Of a stretch of DNA of 17,668 nucleotides, positions 1 through 7,125 are shown one piece after another. The DNA is taken from assembly GCA_038209965.1 (NCBI GenBank), contig JBBQXF010000100.1:1-17668 (forward strand), given 5' to 3'. Position 1 is the stretch's first letter. The number at the start of each line of letters is the position of its first letter. Position numbers and translations under genes: made by a program. A model generated the notes under the pieces. It did not search any database, was not told the origin of the DNA, and saw nothing but the letters and a program-made list of their open reading frames with translations. This DNA is from JALONO01 sp038209965 (lineage in GTDB: Bacteria; Bacteroidota; Bacteroidia; Cytophagales; Thermoflexibacteraceae).

Positions 1-530
1 TCGATGGCAACCGGCAGGGTCGACCAGCCCTGTTGTACCGCTGCATAGACGATGGCACGGCGTTGCTCGAGCAGGTTGAGCAGCTTGGCCAGTCGGCGGA
101 GTAGTTTGTCGGAATACTCCCAACCGTCCAGGGTATATTGCTTGCCCGCTATCACATAACTGAGGCTGGCATTTAGCTGATCCAACTCTTGAAACAGCGA
201 TTGGATGATCTGTAACTGTTCGCCCAGTTGGGCTTGTTGGGTTGGGGCCAGTGCTTGGCCCGCCACCAGTAGCGTTGTCAAAGCCGCTTGGGGCATCGGA
301 TGGGCCGGATGGTGAGCCAGTTTGACCGGCCGGCCTTGCTTGGCGGCCTCGCTTGCCTGCGCATAGGCTTGCAGATCGGCGACCAGTGGCGCAACGGCCC
401 GGGCAATCCCGTTCAAAAAAACGATATGGGCCTTGAGAACGGCGGCTGGTTCGAGCGGTGCTTGGGCCAAGATTAATAGGCCACCCACCGGCATGAATCC
501 CCAAAACAGTAAAAGGTAACAAGTTTTCAT
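1..530 (-). CDS. Exported protein of unknown function, 5' part (runs off left edge)
   Basis: I read this frame from the reverse complement. An ATG at 530-528 opens 176 codons with no stop before the window edge, so the gene is partial and its C-terminus is missing. The protein starts MKTCYLLLFWGFMPVGG, a hydrophobic stretch ending near LILAQ/APLEP that looks like a cleavable signal peptide (cut after about residue 23). The rest is rich in Ala, Leu and Gln and looks mostly helical, with no Cys after the signal region. I recognise no family motif. It lies on the same strand as ruvC, 95 bases after the ruvC stop, so the two may share a transcript. No Shine-Dalgarno is visible, which is normal for Bacteroidota. 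Envelope location is inferred from the signal peptide only; that it is a real gene is fairly sure, its function is unknown. Confidence 0.7.
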   Translation of the reverse strand, partial: MKTCYLLLFWGFMPVGGLLILAQAPLEPAAVLKAHIVFLNGIARAVAPLVADLQAYAQASEAAKQGRPVKLAHHPAHPMPQAALTTLLVAGQALAPTQQAQLGEQLQIIQSLFQELDQLNASLSYVIAGKQYTLDGWEYSDKLLRRLAKLLNLLEQRRAIVYAAVQQGWSTLPVAI

Positions 531-625
531 GAGGCTGGTATTGGGCTAAATATCAGCAAAAAAGGTGACATTTTGACAATGGGTGGGGATTTGGCGGTTG
601 AGCTGGCCGTCCGTGCGGATGGCTC

Positions 626-1210
626 CTACTTCAGCCGTTTGGGGTTTTCGGCCACAAAAGCCGCCCAACTTTTGGCCCGGCCCCCGCCCGTGCTCTGCTG
701 CTGATAAGCATGGCACACCGCCACCCCGAGCGCATCGGTTGCATCCAGCAGTTCGGGGACCTCCTTGAGCCCAAACTGGGCCACCAACATGGCCGCAACC
801 TGTTCTTTGGCCGCGTTGCCATTGCCGGTAACGGATAGTTTGACCTTTTTGGGGGCATATTCGGTGATGGGGATCTGCCGGGACAGGGCCACGGCCATTG
901 CTACACCCTGGGCCCGCCCCAATTTGAGCATCGATTGGATATTTTTACCAAAAAAAGGCGCTTCAAGGGCCATTTCGTCCGGGCTAAATTCCTCCACAAT
1001 CTGACTGATCCGCTCAAAAATCTTGGCCAGTTTCAGGGCTTGCCCTTCATATTTGCTCAGGTGGATGACCCCATATTGCAGTACCACCATCTGCTTGCCC
1101 AGCAGGCGGATCAAGCCATAGCCTGTGACAGTGGTGCCCGGATCCACGCCCAAGATAATTCGCTCGGGCTGGGGGGCAGGTTTCAACACGTTGGGGAAGG
1201 GATCCATCAT
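626..1210 (-). CDS. ruvC: Crossover junction endodeoxyribonuclease RuvC
   Basis: RuvC is the dimeric nuclease that resolves Holliday junctions made by RecA, working with RuvAB in the cytoplasm. The protein has the RNase H-like fold motifs in order: ILGVDPGTT (Asp23), MALEAPFFGKN (Glu83) and LLDATDALGVAVCHA (Asp156 and Asp159). These match the four acidic metal ligands of E. coli RuvC (D7, E66, D138, D141), including the three-residue spacing of the last pair. From the ATG at 1210 the length is 194 residues, slightly longer than E. coli (173) because of a short N-terminal lead and a basic C-terminal tail. The frame is open to an ATG at 1288, but that would add 26 residues unlike the family; the ATG at 1207 is equally possible. 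ruvA and ruvB are not in the window. It is divergent from the cyclophilin gene. Confidence 0.95.
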   Translation of the reverse strand: MMDPFPNVLKPAPQPERIILGVDPGTTVTGYGLIRLLGKQMVVLQYGVIHLSKYEGQALKLAKIFERISQIVEEFSPDEMALEAPFFGKNIQSMLKLGRAQGVAMAVALSRQIPITEYAPKKVKLSVTGNGNAAKEQVAAMLVAQFGLKEVPELLDATDALGVAVCHAYQQQSTGGGRAKSWAAFVAENPKRLK

Positions 1211-1309
1211 TGGGCAATAAAGACTAGAGGTGTGGACGGTTATTCGTGGCCGCTCACAAAGATCGGGAAAATCCGGCGTAGAATACACGCTATCCGGGCA
1301 ATCTTGCTA

Positions 1310-1317
1310 TAAATTTG
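1310..1317 (+). promoter_or_regulatory. Bacteroidota-type -7 box for the cyclophilin gene
   Basis: TAAATTTG matches the TAnnTTTG consensus of the Bacteroidota primary sigma factor. No TTG at the usual -33 spacing is visible. Transcription from here would begin around 1322, so an ATG at 1320 would fall outside the message; this favours the ATG at 1350. Confidence 0.4.
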
Positions 1318-1349
1318 CAATGGAGAAAAATAGCATCCCTCTTTTAACC

Positions 1350-2258
1350 ATGAAAAAAAGTGCGTTTCTATTTGGTTTGGTTGCCCTAGGGCTGGTGATC
1401 AATGCTTGCGAAGGTCAAAAAGCGCCTTCGGGCAAAGATTTTTTGGTAACCATCAAGACCAAACACGGGGAAATCCATGCCCTCTTTTACGATGAAACCC
1501 CGAAGCACAAAGAAAATTTCATCAAATTGACCAAGCAAGGCTTTTATAACGACTTGCTGTTCCACCGGGTCATTGCGGATTTTATGGTTCAGGGGGGCGA
1601 CCCAACTTCCAAAAATGCGCCAGCGGGCACTCCACTGGGCAATACTGGGCCAGGCTACACAATCCCGGCAGAAATTGTCCCCCAATATTACCACCACCGG
1701 GGGGCCATTGCGGCGGCCCGCAAACCGGATCAGGTAAATCCAAACAAAGAATCTGACGGCAGCCAATTCTACATTGTGCAGGGCAAAAAATACACCGATG
1801 CCGAGCTGCGCAATCCGCAATTGCGCGTCAACGTCCAGAAGTTGTACGAGCTGTTCCTCAAACTGGTGCAGCAGCCCGACCAACAAGCCATGATGGCCCA
1901 ATATGCCCAAGTCCAAAACACGGGAGATCAGCAGGCCATGGTCGATTTTATCCTAAAGCAAAAAGATTTGTGCGAAGCCGCTTACCAAGTGGAGCTTGAC
2001 CTCCCCATCTCGGAGGCCCAAGTGAAAACCTACACCACCGAGGGCGGAATTCCATTTCTCGATGGCGGCTACACGGTTTTTGGCCAGATCCTCGACGGGT
2101 TTGAGGTGTTGGACAAAATCGCCGCCGAGCCGGGAGATGGGATGAACCGGCCCCTCCAAGATTTGAAAATGACGGTGACAGTGGCCGAAGTTTCCAAAAA
2201 GGAAATTAGCAAACGGTTCAATTATGTGTACCCAACTGCCCCGGCCAAAGCAAAGTAA
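1350..2258 (+). CDS. Cyclophilin-type peptidyl-prolyl cis-trans isomerase, predicted lipoprotein
   Basis: This is a proline isomerase that would assist protein folding in the periplasm or envelope. The start at 1350 gives MKKSAFLFGLVALGLVINAC, a type II signal peptide with Cys20 as the lipidated residue. ATGs at 1230 and 1320 in the same frame put the signal inside the protein, and 1320 overlaps the likely promoter. Cyclophilin motifs follow: FHRVIADFMVQGGDP (Arg73 is the catalytic arginine), TGPGYTIPAEI, HHRGAIAAAR, SDGSQFYIVQ (about 136-145), then LDGGYTVFGQILDG (from 237). Between the last two lies an insertion of roughly 85 residues (about 146-232), Gln- and Lys-rich and probably helical, absent from single-domain cyclophilins such as E. 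coli PpiB. Length 302 residues. It stands alone between ruvC (divergent) and the HD gene 39 bases downstream, which may be co-transcribed. Confidence 0.92.
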   Translation: MKKSAFLFGLVALGLVINACEGQKAPSGKDFLVTIKTKHGEIHALFYDETPKHKENFIKLTKQGFYNDLLFHRVIADFMVQGGDPTSKNAPAGTPLGNTGPGYTIPAEIVPQYYHHRGAIAAARKPDQVNPNKESDGSQFYIVQGKKYTDAELRNPQLRVNVQKLYELFLKLVQQPDQQAMMAQYAQVQNTGDQQAMVDFILKQKDLCEAAYQVELDLPISEAQVKTYTTEGGIPFLDGGYTVFGQILDGFEVLDKIAAEPGDGMNRPLQDLKMTVTVAEVSKKEISKRFNYVYPTAPAKAK

Positions 2259-2297
2259 ACTTGGGGACTTTCTGATTTATCTGTTCAGTGATAGTGC

Positions 2298-3524
2298 ATG
2301 AACAAAAAAAAGATTATCAATGACCCGGTTCATGGTTTTTTGACCATTCCCAGTGAGCTGATTTTTGATCTCATCAACCATCCCTATTTTCAGCGGTTGC
2401 GCCGGATCAAGCAGTTGGGCCTCACCGAACAGGTTTACCCGGGAGCCATTCACACACGCTTCCACCACGCACTCGGGGCCATGCACCTCATGGGCTTGGC
2501 ACTCAATACATTACGGGGCAAAGGTCATTATATTTGGGATGCCGAATATGAGGCAGCTTTGATTGCCATTTTACTCCACGATCTGGGGCATGGCCCTTTT
2601 TCTCACGCGCTGGAGGCCAGTTTGCTCACTGGCATCGATCACGAAGCGGTTTCGCTCCTGCTCATGGAACGCCTCAACGGTCAATTTGGGGGGGCGCTCA
2701 ACTTGGCGATTGAAATGTTCCGGGGCACTTACCCGCGCAAGTTTTTTCATCAATTGATCTCGAGCCAACTGGACATGGATCGGCTCGATTATTTGCAGCG
2801 CGACAGCTTTTTTACCGGAGTGCAGGAAGGAACTATCAACCCCGACCGCATCATCGCCATGCTTGACGTGCAAGACGACCGGATAGTGGTACAGGCTAAA
2901 GGGATTTACAGTATTGAAAACTTTCTAGTGTCGCGCCGGCTCATGTACTGGCAGGTGTACCTGCATAAAACCACCGTCAGCACGGAGCAGATGCTGATCC
3001 AAGTGGTGCGCCGGGCCAAGCAGTTGCACCAAAACGGGCAACCAGTGTTCACTACCCCAGCGTTGTCCGTCTTTTTTGACAATCAAGTGACTTGGGAGGT
3101 GTTTTACCGAACACCAGCTTACCAAGAGGCGTTTGCCCAACTGGACGATTACGATATCTGGGGCAGCCTCAAGTTCTGGGTCAGCCACCCCGACCCGGTG
3201 TTGGCCCGGCTGGCCCGGATGCTGATCGACCGCCGGTTGCTCAAAGTACGCTTGGAGAACGAAAAGATCCCCGAGGCCGAGATTCGCGAGCGCCGCCAAC
3301 GGGTAGCCGCCCAATGGCAGCTCACCCCGCAGGAAGCCGGGTATTTCGTGAGCTTTGGATCCATTACCAATGCCGCCTACCAGCCCAAAGAGGATGCTGG
3401 TATTCTGATTGTTACCAAAAAAGGGCAAGTGGTGGACGTGGCCGAGGCCTCGGATCTGCCCAACATCAAAGCCTTAACCAAAATTGTGAAAAAATACTAT
3501 TTGTGCTACCCTAAAGATGTTTAA
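2298..3524 (+). CDS. HD domain phosphohydrolase (SAMHD1/YdhJ-like)
   Basis: A 408-residue member of the HD superfamily of metal-dependent phosphohydrolases, distantly like dNTP triphosphohydrolases. It begins MNKKKIINDPVHGFLTIP, a hallmark of this branch (NDPVHG). The HD metal site is complete: His56/57 in TRFHHALG, His94-Asp95 in LLHDLGHGPFSH, and the last aspartate in LDMDRLDYLQRD (159-164). The C-terminal half (about 230-408) is less conserved and ends with a Lys-rich segment. The real substrate is unknown; nucleotide triphosphates are the family-based guess. In Bacteroidota this gene commonly lies just upstream of lpxD, as here, but a 200-base gap with its own promoter signal separates it from lpxD. 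It lacks a signal peptide, so it is cytoplasmic. Family assignment is secure; a link to lipid A is only from context. Confidence 0.88.
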   Translation: MNKKKIINDPVHGFLTIPSELIFDLINHPYFQRLRRIKQLGLTEQVYPGAIHTRFHHALGAMHLMGLALNTLRGKGHYIWDAEYEAALIAILLHDLGHGPFSHALEASLLTGIDHEAVSLLLMERLNGQFGGALNLAIEMFRGTYPRKFFHQLISSQLDMDRLDYLQRDSFFTGVQEGTINPDRIIAMLDVQDDRIVVQAKGIYSIENFLVSRRLMYWQVYLHKTTVSTEQMLIQVVRRAKQLHQNGQPVFTTPALSVFFDNQVTWEVFYRTPAYQEAFAQLDDYDIWGSLKFWVSHPDPVLARLARMLIDRRLLKVRLENEKIPEAEIRERRQRVAAQWQLTPQEAGYFVSFGSITNAAYQPKEDAGILIVTKKGQVVDVAEASDLPNIKALTKIVKKYYLCYPKDV

Positions 3525-3529
3525 CTTTG
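3501..3529 (+). promoter_or_regulatory. Candidate promoter for the lpxD-lpxC/fabZ-lpxA operon
   Basis: TTG at 3501-3503, an 18-base spacer, then TAACTTTG at 3522-3529 fit the Bacteroidota -33/-7 pattern (TTG, TAnnTTTG). The -7 box overlaps the stop codon of the HD gene. Transcription would start near 3535, giving a leader of about 190 bases before lpxD. Confidence 0.45.
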
Positions 3530-3725
3530 TGAAATTTTTTCGGAAATAACTGGAGCAAAAGTATGGTACAAGCCGTAAATCCTTGACATTCAAAAGATTG
3601 TTGGTTTTGCGTTTCTAGTTGCGGGCAGGCAGATGGATCCCTGAACAAGGGAGAATTGTGCTAGGCCGATCCAAAGCCAAGAGAAATCAGGGTGCTTTAT
3701 CAATTGAAATTTTTAGTACTGAAAA

Positions 3726-4775
3726 ATGCAGATGGAATTTACGGTTCAGCAAATTGCCGAGGTGTTGCAGGGCGAAATTAGGGGCGATGCAACGCAAAAA
3801 ATATACCGGGTAGGTAAGATCCAAGAGGCGCAAGCCGGCGAGATAGCCTTTCTGGCCAACATGAAGTATGAGAACTATGCTTATACCACCCAAGCTTCCG
3901 CGCTCATCATCAACCGTGACTTTCAACCGCGCAAGCCGATTGCCTGCACTTTGATCGTGGTCGAGAATGCCTACGCAGCCATTTCCCTGCTGATGGAGCA
4001 ATACCAGAAACTCACCAAAGGGGCGAAATCAGGCATAGAAACCCCCTCGTTTATCTCTCCCACAGCCAACTACGGCGAGGGATTATACTTGGGTGCTTTT
4101 GCTTATTTGGGCCACAATGTTCGGGTTGGCCACAATGTGCAAATCTATCCCCAAGCCTATATCGGCGACAATGTGCAAATTGGCGACAATACCATCATCT
4201 ATTCCGGGGCCAAGATCTACGCCGACTGCGTGATTGGGCGGCACTGCACCATCCACTCCGGGGCCGTTATCGGCAGCGATGGCTTTGGGTTTGCTCCCCA
4301 AGCCGATGGCTCTTATCGGCCAGTTCCGCAGTTGGGCAATGTCATCTTGGAAGATTACGTGGATATCGGGGCCAACACCACCATTGATCGGGCCACTATG
4401 GGCTCCACGGTTGTGGCCGAAGGGGTGAAACTGGATAATTTGGTGCAAATCGGCCACAATGTCCGCGTAGGCCGCCACACGGTGATTGCGGCATTGGCCG
4501 GCATTTCGGGTTCCACCGAACTGGGCGAAAAATGTGTCATCGCGGGCCAAGTGGGCATGAGTGGGCACATCAAAGTGGCCGCCCGTACCAGCATTGGCCC
4601 ACAAGCCGGCATTATCAAGACCGTTAAAGAAGAGGGGACGGCTTTGGTCGGTTCCCCAGCCATAGATGTAAAAGAGTATTTTAAAGCTTATGCCGCTTTC
4701 CGCCGGATGCCCACTTTGCTTCGCCACTTGGAGAACATGGTCAAAGAAAGGGAAACCGGAGCGGGGAAAGTTTAA
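3726..4775 (+). CDS. lpxD: UDP-3-O-(3-hydroxyacyl)glucosamine N-acyltransferase LpxD
   Basis: LpxD adds the second 3-hydroxyacyl chain, from acyl-ACP, to the free amine of UDP-3-O-acylglucosamine, the third step of lipid A synthesis. The 349-residue length is normal. The N-terminal uridine-binding domain (MEFTVQQIAEVLQGEI to about residue 100) is followed by a left-handed beta helix of hexapeptide repeats such as GHNVRVGHNVQI and GDNVQIGDNTII. The catalytic histidine is in NLVQIGHNVRVG (His244, matching His239 of E. coli), and the SDGFGFAP segment (around 185) is also typical. The C-terminus has the usual helix that packs on the trimer. The in-frame ATG at 3732 (MEFT...) matches family starts equally well or better. 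The lpxC/fabZ start lies 19 bases after the stop, so the two are surely co-transcribed. Confidence 0.96.
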   Translation: MQMEFTVQQIAEVLQGEIRGDATQKIYRVGKIQEAQAGEIAFLANMKYENYAYTTQASALIINRDFQPRKPIACTLIVVENAYAAISLLMEQYQKLTKGAKSGIETPSFISPTANYGEGLYLGAFAYLGHNVRVGHNVQIYPQAYIGDNVQIGDNTIIYSGAKIYADCVIGRHCTIHSGAVIGSDGFGFAPQADGSYRPVPQLGNVILEDYVDIGANTTIDRATMGSTVVAEGVKLDNLVQIGHNVRVGRHTVIAALAGISGSTELGEKCVIAGQVGMSGHIKVAARTSIGPQAGIIKTVKEEGTALVGSPAIDVKEYFKAYAAFRRMPTLLRHLENMVKERETGAGKV

Positions 4776-4794
4776 CTGACTGTTATTTAGATTG

Positions 4795-6255
4795 ATGAAC
4801 ACCAAACAGCATACTATCAAAAAAACTGTTACCGTTTCTGGGGCAGGCTTGCACACCGGGGTAGTGTCCAACATGACCTTTGTGCCCGCCCGGCCCGGTC
4901 ATGGTATCAAATTTCAGCGGGTGGATTTGCCCGGATCGCCCACCGTCGATGCCGATGCCGATCTGGTAGTGGACGTTTCACGGGGCACGACCATTGAGCA
5001 GGGAGATGCCCGGATCAATACCGTAGAGCACGTATTGGCCGCGCTTACTGGCCTACAAGTGGACAATGTGCTGATCCAGCTCGACGGCCCCGAACCGCCC
5101 ATCATGGATGGCAGTTCGCAGCTTTTTGTCAATGCCCTACAAGAAGCCGGTTTTGAAGATCAAGGGGTCTTGCGCGATTTCTTTGAAATTTCGGAGGGCA
5201 TTTTTTATGCTGAACCCGACCGCAATGTGGAATTGGCAGCCCTACCACTCAACGATTACCGGCTCACGGTCATGGTGGATTACAATTCACCGGTATTGGG
5301 CAGCCAACACGCCACCCTGAACGACATTGCCCAATTCTCAACTGAGATTGCCTCGTGCCGCACTTTCTGTTTTTTGCACGAGCTGGAGATGCTCTACAAA
5401 AACAACCTGATCAAAGGCGGAGACCTCAACAATGCGATCGTGATCGTGGATCGGGTAGTGCAAGACGATGAACTGGACTATCTGGCGGGCCTGTTCCACA
5501 AACCCAAAGTCCATGTTCAGAAAGAGGGGATTTTGAACAATGTGGACCTGCGTTACAAAAATGAGCCGGCCCGGCACAAACTGCTCGATCTGGTGGGGGA
5601 CTTGGCCCTGGTGGGCAAACCGCTGAAAGCCCAAATCTTGGCAGCCCGGCCCGGCCACAAAGCCAACGTTGCTTTTGCCCGGAAAATCAAGCGCATCATG
5701 CGGAAGGCATCGCCCTACCAAATGCCCGCTTACGATCCGCTCAATGTGCCCATGATGGACATCAACCAGATCATGAAACTGTTGCCCCACCGCTACCCCA
5801 TGTTGCTGGTGGACAAGATCTTGCACATAGATCACAATTCAGTCGTGGGGGTGAAAAACGTGACCATGAACGAGCCTTATTTTGTCGGCCATTTTCCTGG
5901 CAATCCGGTAATGCCCGGGGTGCTGCAAGTGGAGGCGTTGGCCCAGACCGGGGGCGTGTTTGCCTTGAGCACGGTGGACAAGCCAGAAAATTATTGGCCC
6001 TATTTCTTGGCCATTGAGAACTGTCGGTTCAAAAAGATGGTTCAGCCCGGCGATACGGTGATTCTCCGCTGTGAACTGCTTGGCCCCATCAAACGGGGCA
6101 TCCTCAAAATGAAAGGCCAAGCCTTCGTGGCCGGGGCTCTGGTATGTGAAGCCCTGTTAACTGCCAGTTTGGTGCGCAAAAACAAACCCACCGCGGTGGC
6201 CAATCATCCCGAACCGATGCCGATAGTGGCGGATTCTTTAAACCCTATGCAATGA
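4795..6255 (+). CDS. lpxC/fabZ: Bifunctional UDP-3-O-acyl-GlcNAc deacetylase / 3-hydroxyacyl-ACP dehydratase (LpxC-FabZ fusion)
   Basis: The N-terminal half (about 1-310) is LpxC, the zinc deacetylase of the committed lipid A step. Glu78-His79 lie in NTVEHVLAAL, His261 and Asp265 in EPARHKLLDLVGD, and His288 in RPGHKAN; spacings agree with E. coli E78, H79, H238, D242 and H265, so the site is complete. LpxC carries an insertion relative to E. coli of about 23 residues before His261. From about residue 322 the C-terminal half is FabZ: LLPHRYPMLLVD, then GHFPGNPVMPGV with catalytic His366 and Glu380 in VEALAQ. The fusion is a Bacteroidota/Chlorobi feature. The ATG at 4795 is chosen; a TTG three bases earlier is not needed. 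The tail after about 465 is Pro-rich. The stop overlaps the lpxA start as ATGA, suggesting translational coupling. Confidence 0.97.
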   Translation: MNTKQHTIKKTVTVSGAGLHTGVVSNMTFVPARPGHGIKFQRVDLPGSPTVDADADLVVDVSRGTTIEQGDARINTVEHVLAALTGLQVDNVLIQLDGPEPPIMDGSSQLFVNALQEAGFEDQGVLRDFFEISEGIFYAEPDRNVELAALPLNDYRLTVMVDYNSPVLGSQHATLNDIAQFSTEIASCRTFCFLHELEMLYKNNLIKGGDLNNAIVIVDRVVQDDELDYLAGLFHKPKVHVQKEGILNNVDLRYKNEPARHKLLDLVGDLALVGKPLKAQILAARPGHKANVAFARKIKRIMRKASPYQMPAYDPLNVPMMDINQIMKLLPHRYPMLLVDKILHIDHNSVVGVKNVTMNEPYFVGHFPGNPVMPGVLQVEALAQTGGVFALSTVDKPENYWPYFLAIENCRFKKMVQPGDTVILRCELLGPIKRGILKMKGQAFVAGALVCEALLTASLVRKNKPTAVANHPEPMPIVADSLNPMQ

Positions 6256-7058
6256 ACCAACCTTTGGCATATATCCATCCGGGCGCAAAAATCGGCCAGA
6301 ATGTGACCATCGAGCCATTCGCCACTGTTTATGACAATGTAGAGATCGGCGATGGCACGTGGATTGGTTCCCATGTGACTATTTTTTCTGGAGCTAGAAT
6401 TGGCAAAAGCTGCCGCATCTTTCCCGGGGCTTCCATTTCAGCCATTCCACAAGACCTTAAGTTTGACGGAGAGGACACGGTTGTCATTATCGGTGACAAT
6501 ACCACCATCCGTGAATGTGCGACCTTGAACCGGGGCACCAAAGACAAGTTTAGGACTGAAATTGGCCGCAATTGTTTGCTCATGGCCTACGTTCATGTGG
6601 CCCATGACTGTGTGATCGGCAACAATGTGGTGATTGCCAACTCGGTTCAATTGGCGGGCCATGTCGAAATCGGCGATTTTGCCGTCATTGGGGGAACCAG
6701 CGCAGTGCACCAGTTTGTCCGGATCGGGCGGCACGTGATGATATCGGGCGGCTCGCTGGTGCGCAAAGACGTGCCCCCGTATGCCAAGGCCGCCCGGGAG
6801 CCGCTCACCTTCGTCGGCCTGAACGCCATTGGGCTCAAACGGCGCGGATTTGCCACCAATCAACTCAATGATCTGAAGGAAGTTTATCGCATTATTTATC
6901 AGAGCGGGCTGAACAATAGCCAAGCCCTGTCAATGATCGAGGCGGAAGTGACCCAATCAACCGAGCGGGACGAAGTCCTCAGTTTCATCCGCGAGTCCAA
7001 GCGTGGCATTATGAAGGGCATCAATAATGGCCGGGCAATAGTTGAAGAAGAGGAGTAG
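6252..7058 (+). CDS. lpxA: UDP-N-acetylglucosamine O-acyltransferase LpxA
   Basis: LpxA moves a 3-hydroxyacyl chain from ACP to the 3-OH of UDP-GlcNAc, the first reversible step of lipid A synthesis, in the cytoplasm as a trimer. At 268 residues it has normal length (E. coli 262). Hexapeptide repeats run from IHPGAKIGQNVTI through about residue 190. The active site is present: His115 and catalytic His118 in YVHVAHDC, His137 in LAGHV and His153 in AVHQF, matching E. coli H122, H125, H144 and H160. The position that sets acyl length (G173 in E. coli) is Gly166 here, which on established structure-function work fits a long acyl chain (inference). NAIGLKRRGF marks the start of the C-terminal helical domain. 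It is the last gene of the operon; a hairpin terminator follows within 20 bases. Confidence 0.97.
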   Translation: MNQPLAYIHPGAKIGQNVTIEPFATVYDNVEIGDGTWIGSHVTIFSGARIGKSCRIFPGASISAIPQDLKFDGEDTVVIIGDNTTIRECATLNRGTKDKFRTEIGRNCLLMAYVHVAHDCVIGNNVVIANSVQLAGHVEIGDFAVIGGTSAVHQFVRIGRHVMISGGSLVRKDVPPYAKAAREPLTFVGLNAIGLKRRGFATNQLNDLKEVYRIIYQSGLNNSQALSMIEAEVTQSTERDEVLSFIRESKRGIMKGINNGRAIVEEEE

Positions 7059-7068
7059 GCCCGCAGCC

Positions 7069-7111
7069 AAAAAAGGCCGGAACGTTCCAGCGAACGTTCC
7101 GGCCTTTTTTT
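7069..7111. terminator. Bidirectional rho-independent terminator between lpxA and hlyD
   Basis: Stem arms ggccggaacgttc (7075-7087) and gaacgttccggcc (7092-7104) are perfect complements with a 4-base loop (cagc). Six A (7069-7074) lie on one side and seven T (7105-7111) on the other, so both strands read a GC stem followed by a U tract. It ends 11 bases after the lpxA stop on one side and 15 bases from the hlyD stop on the other. Confidence 0.93.
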
Positions 7112-7125
7112 AGAGAATTGTCAGG

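Noticed and set aside
4083..4874. Long open frame antisense to lpxD (263 codons).
   Set aside because: It mirrors hexapeptide repeat codons on the opposite strand and has no independent protein features.
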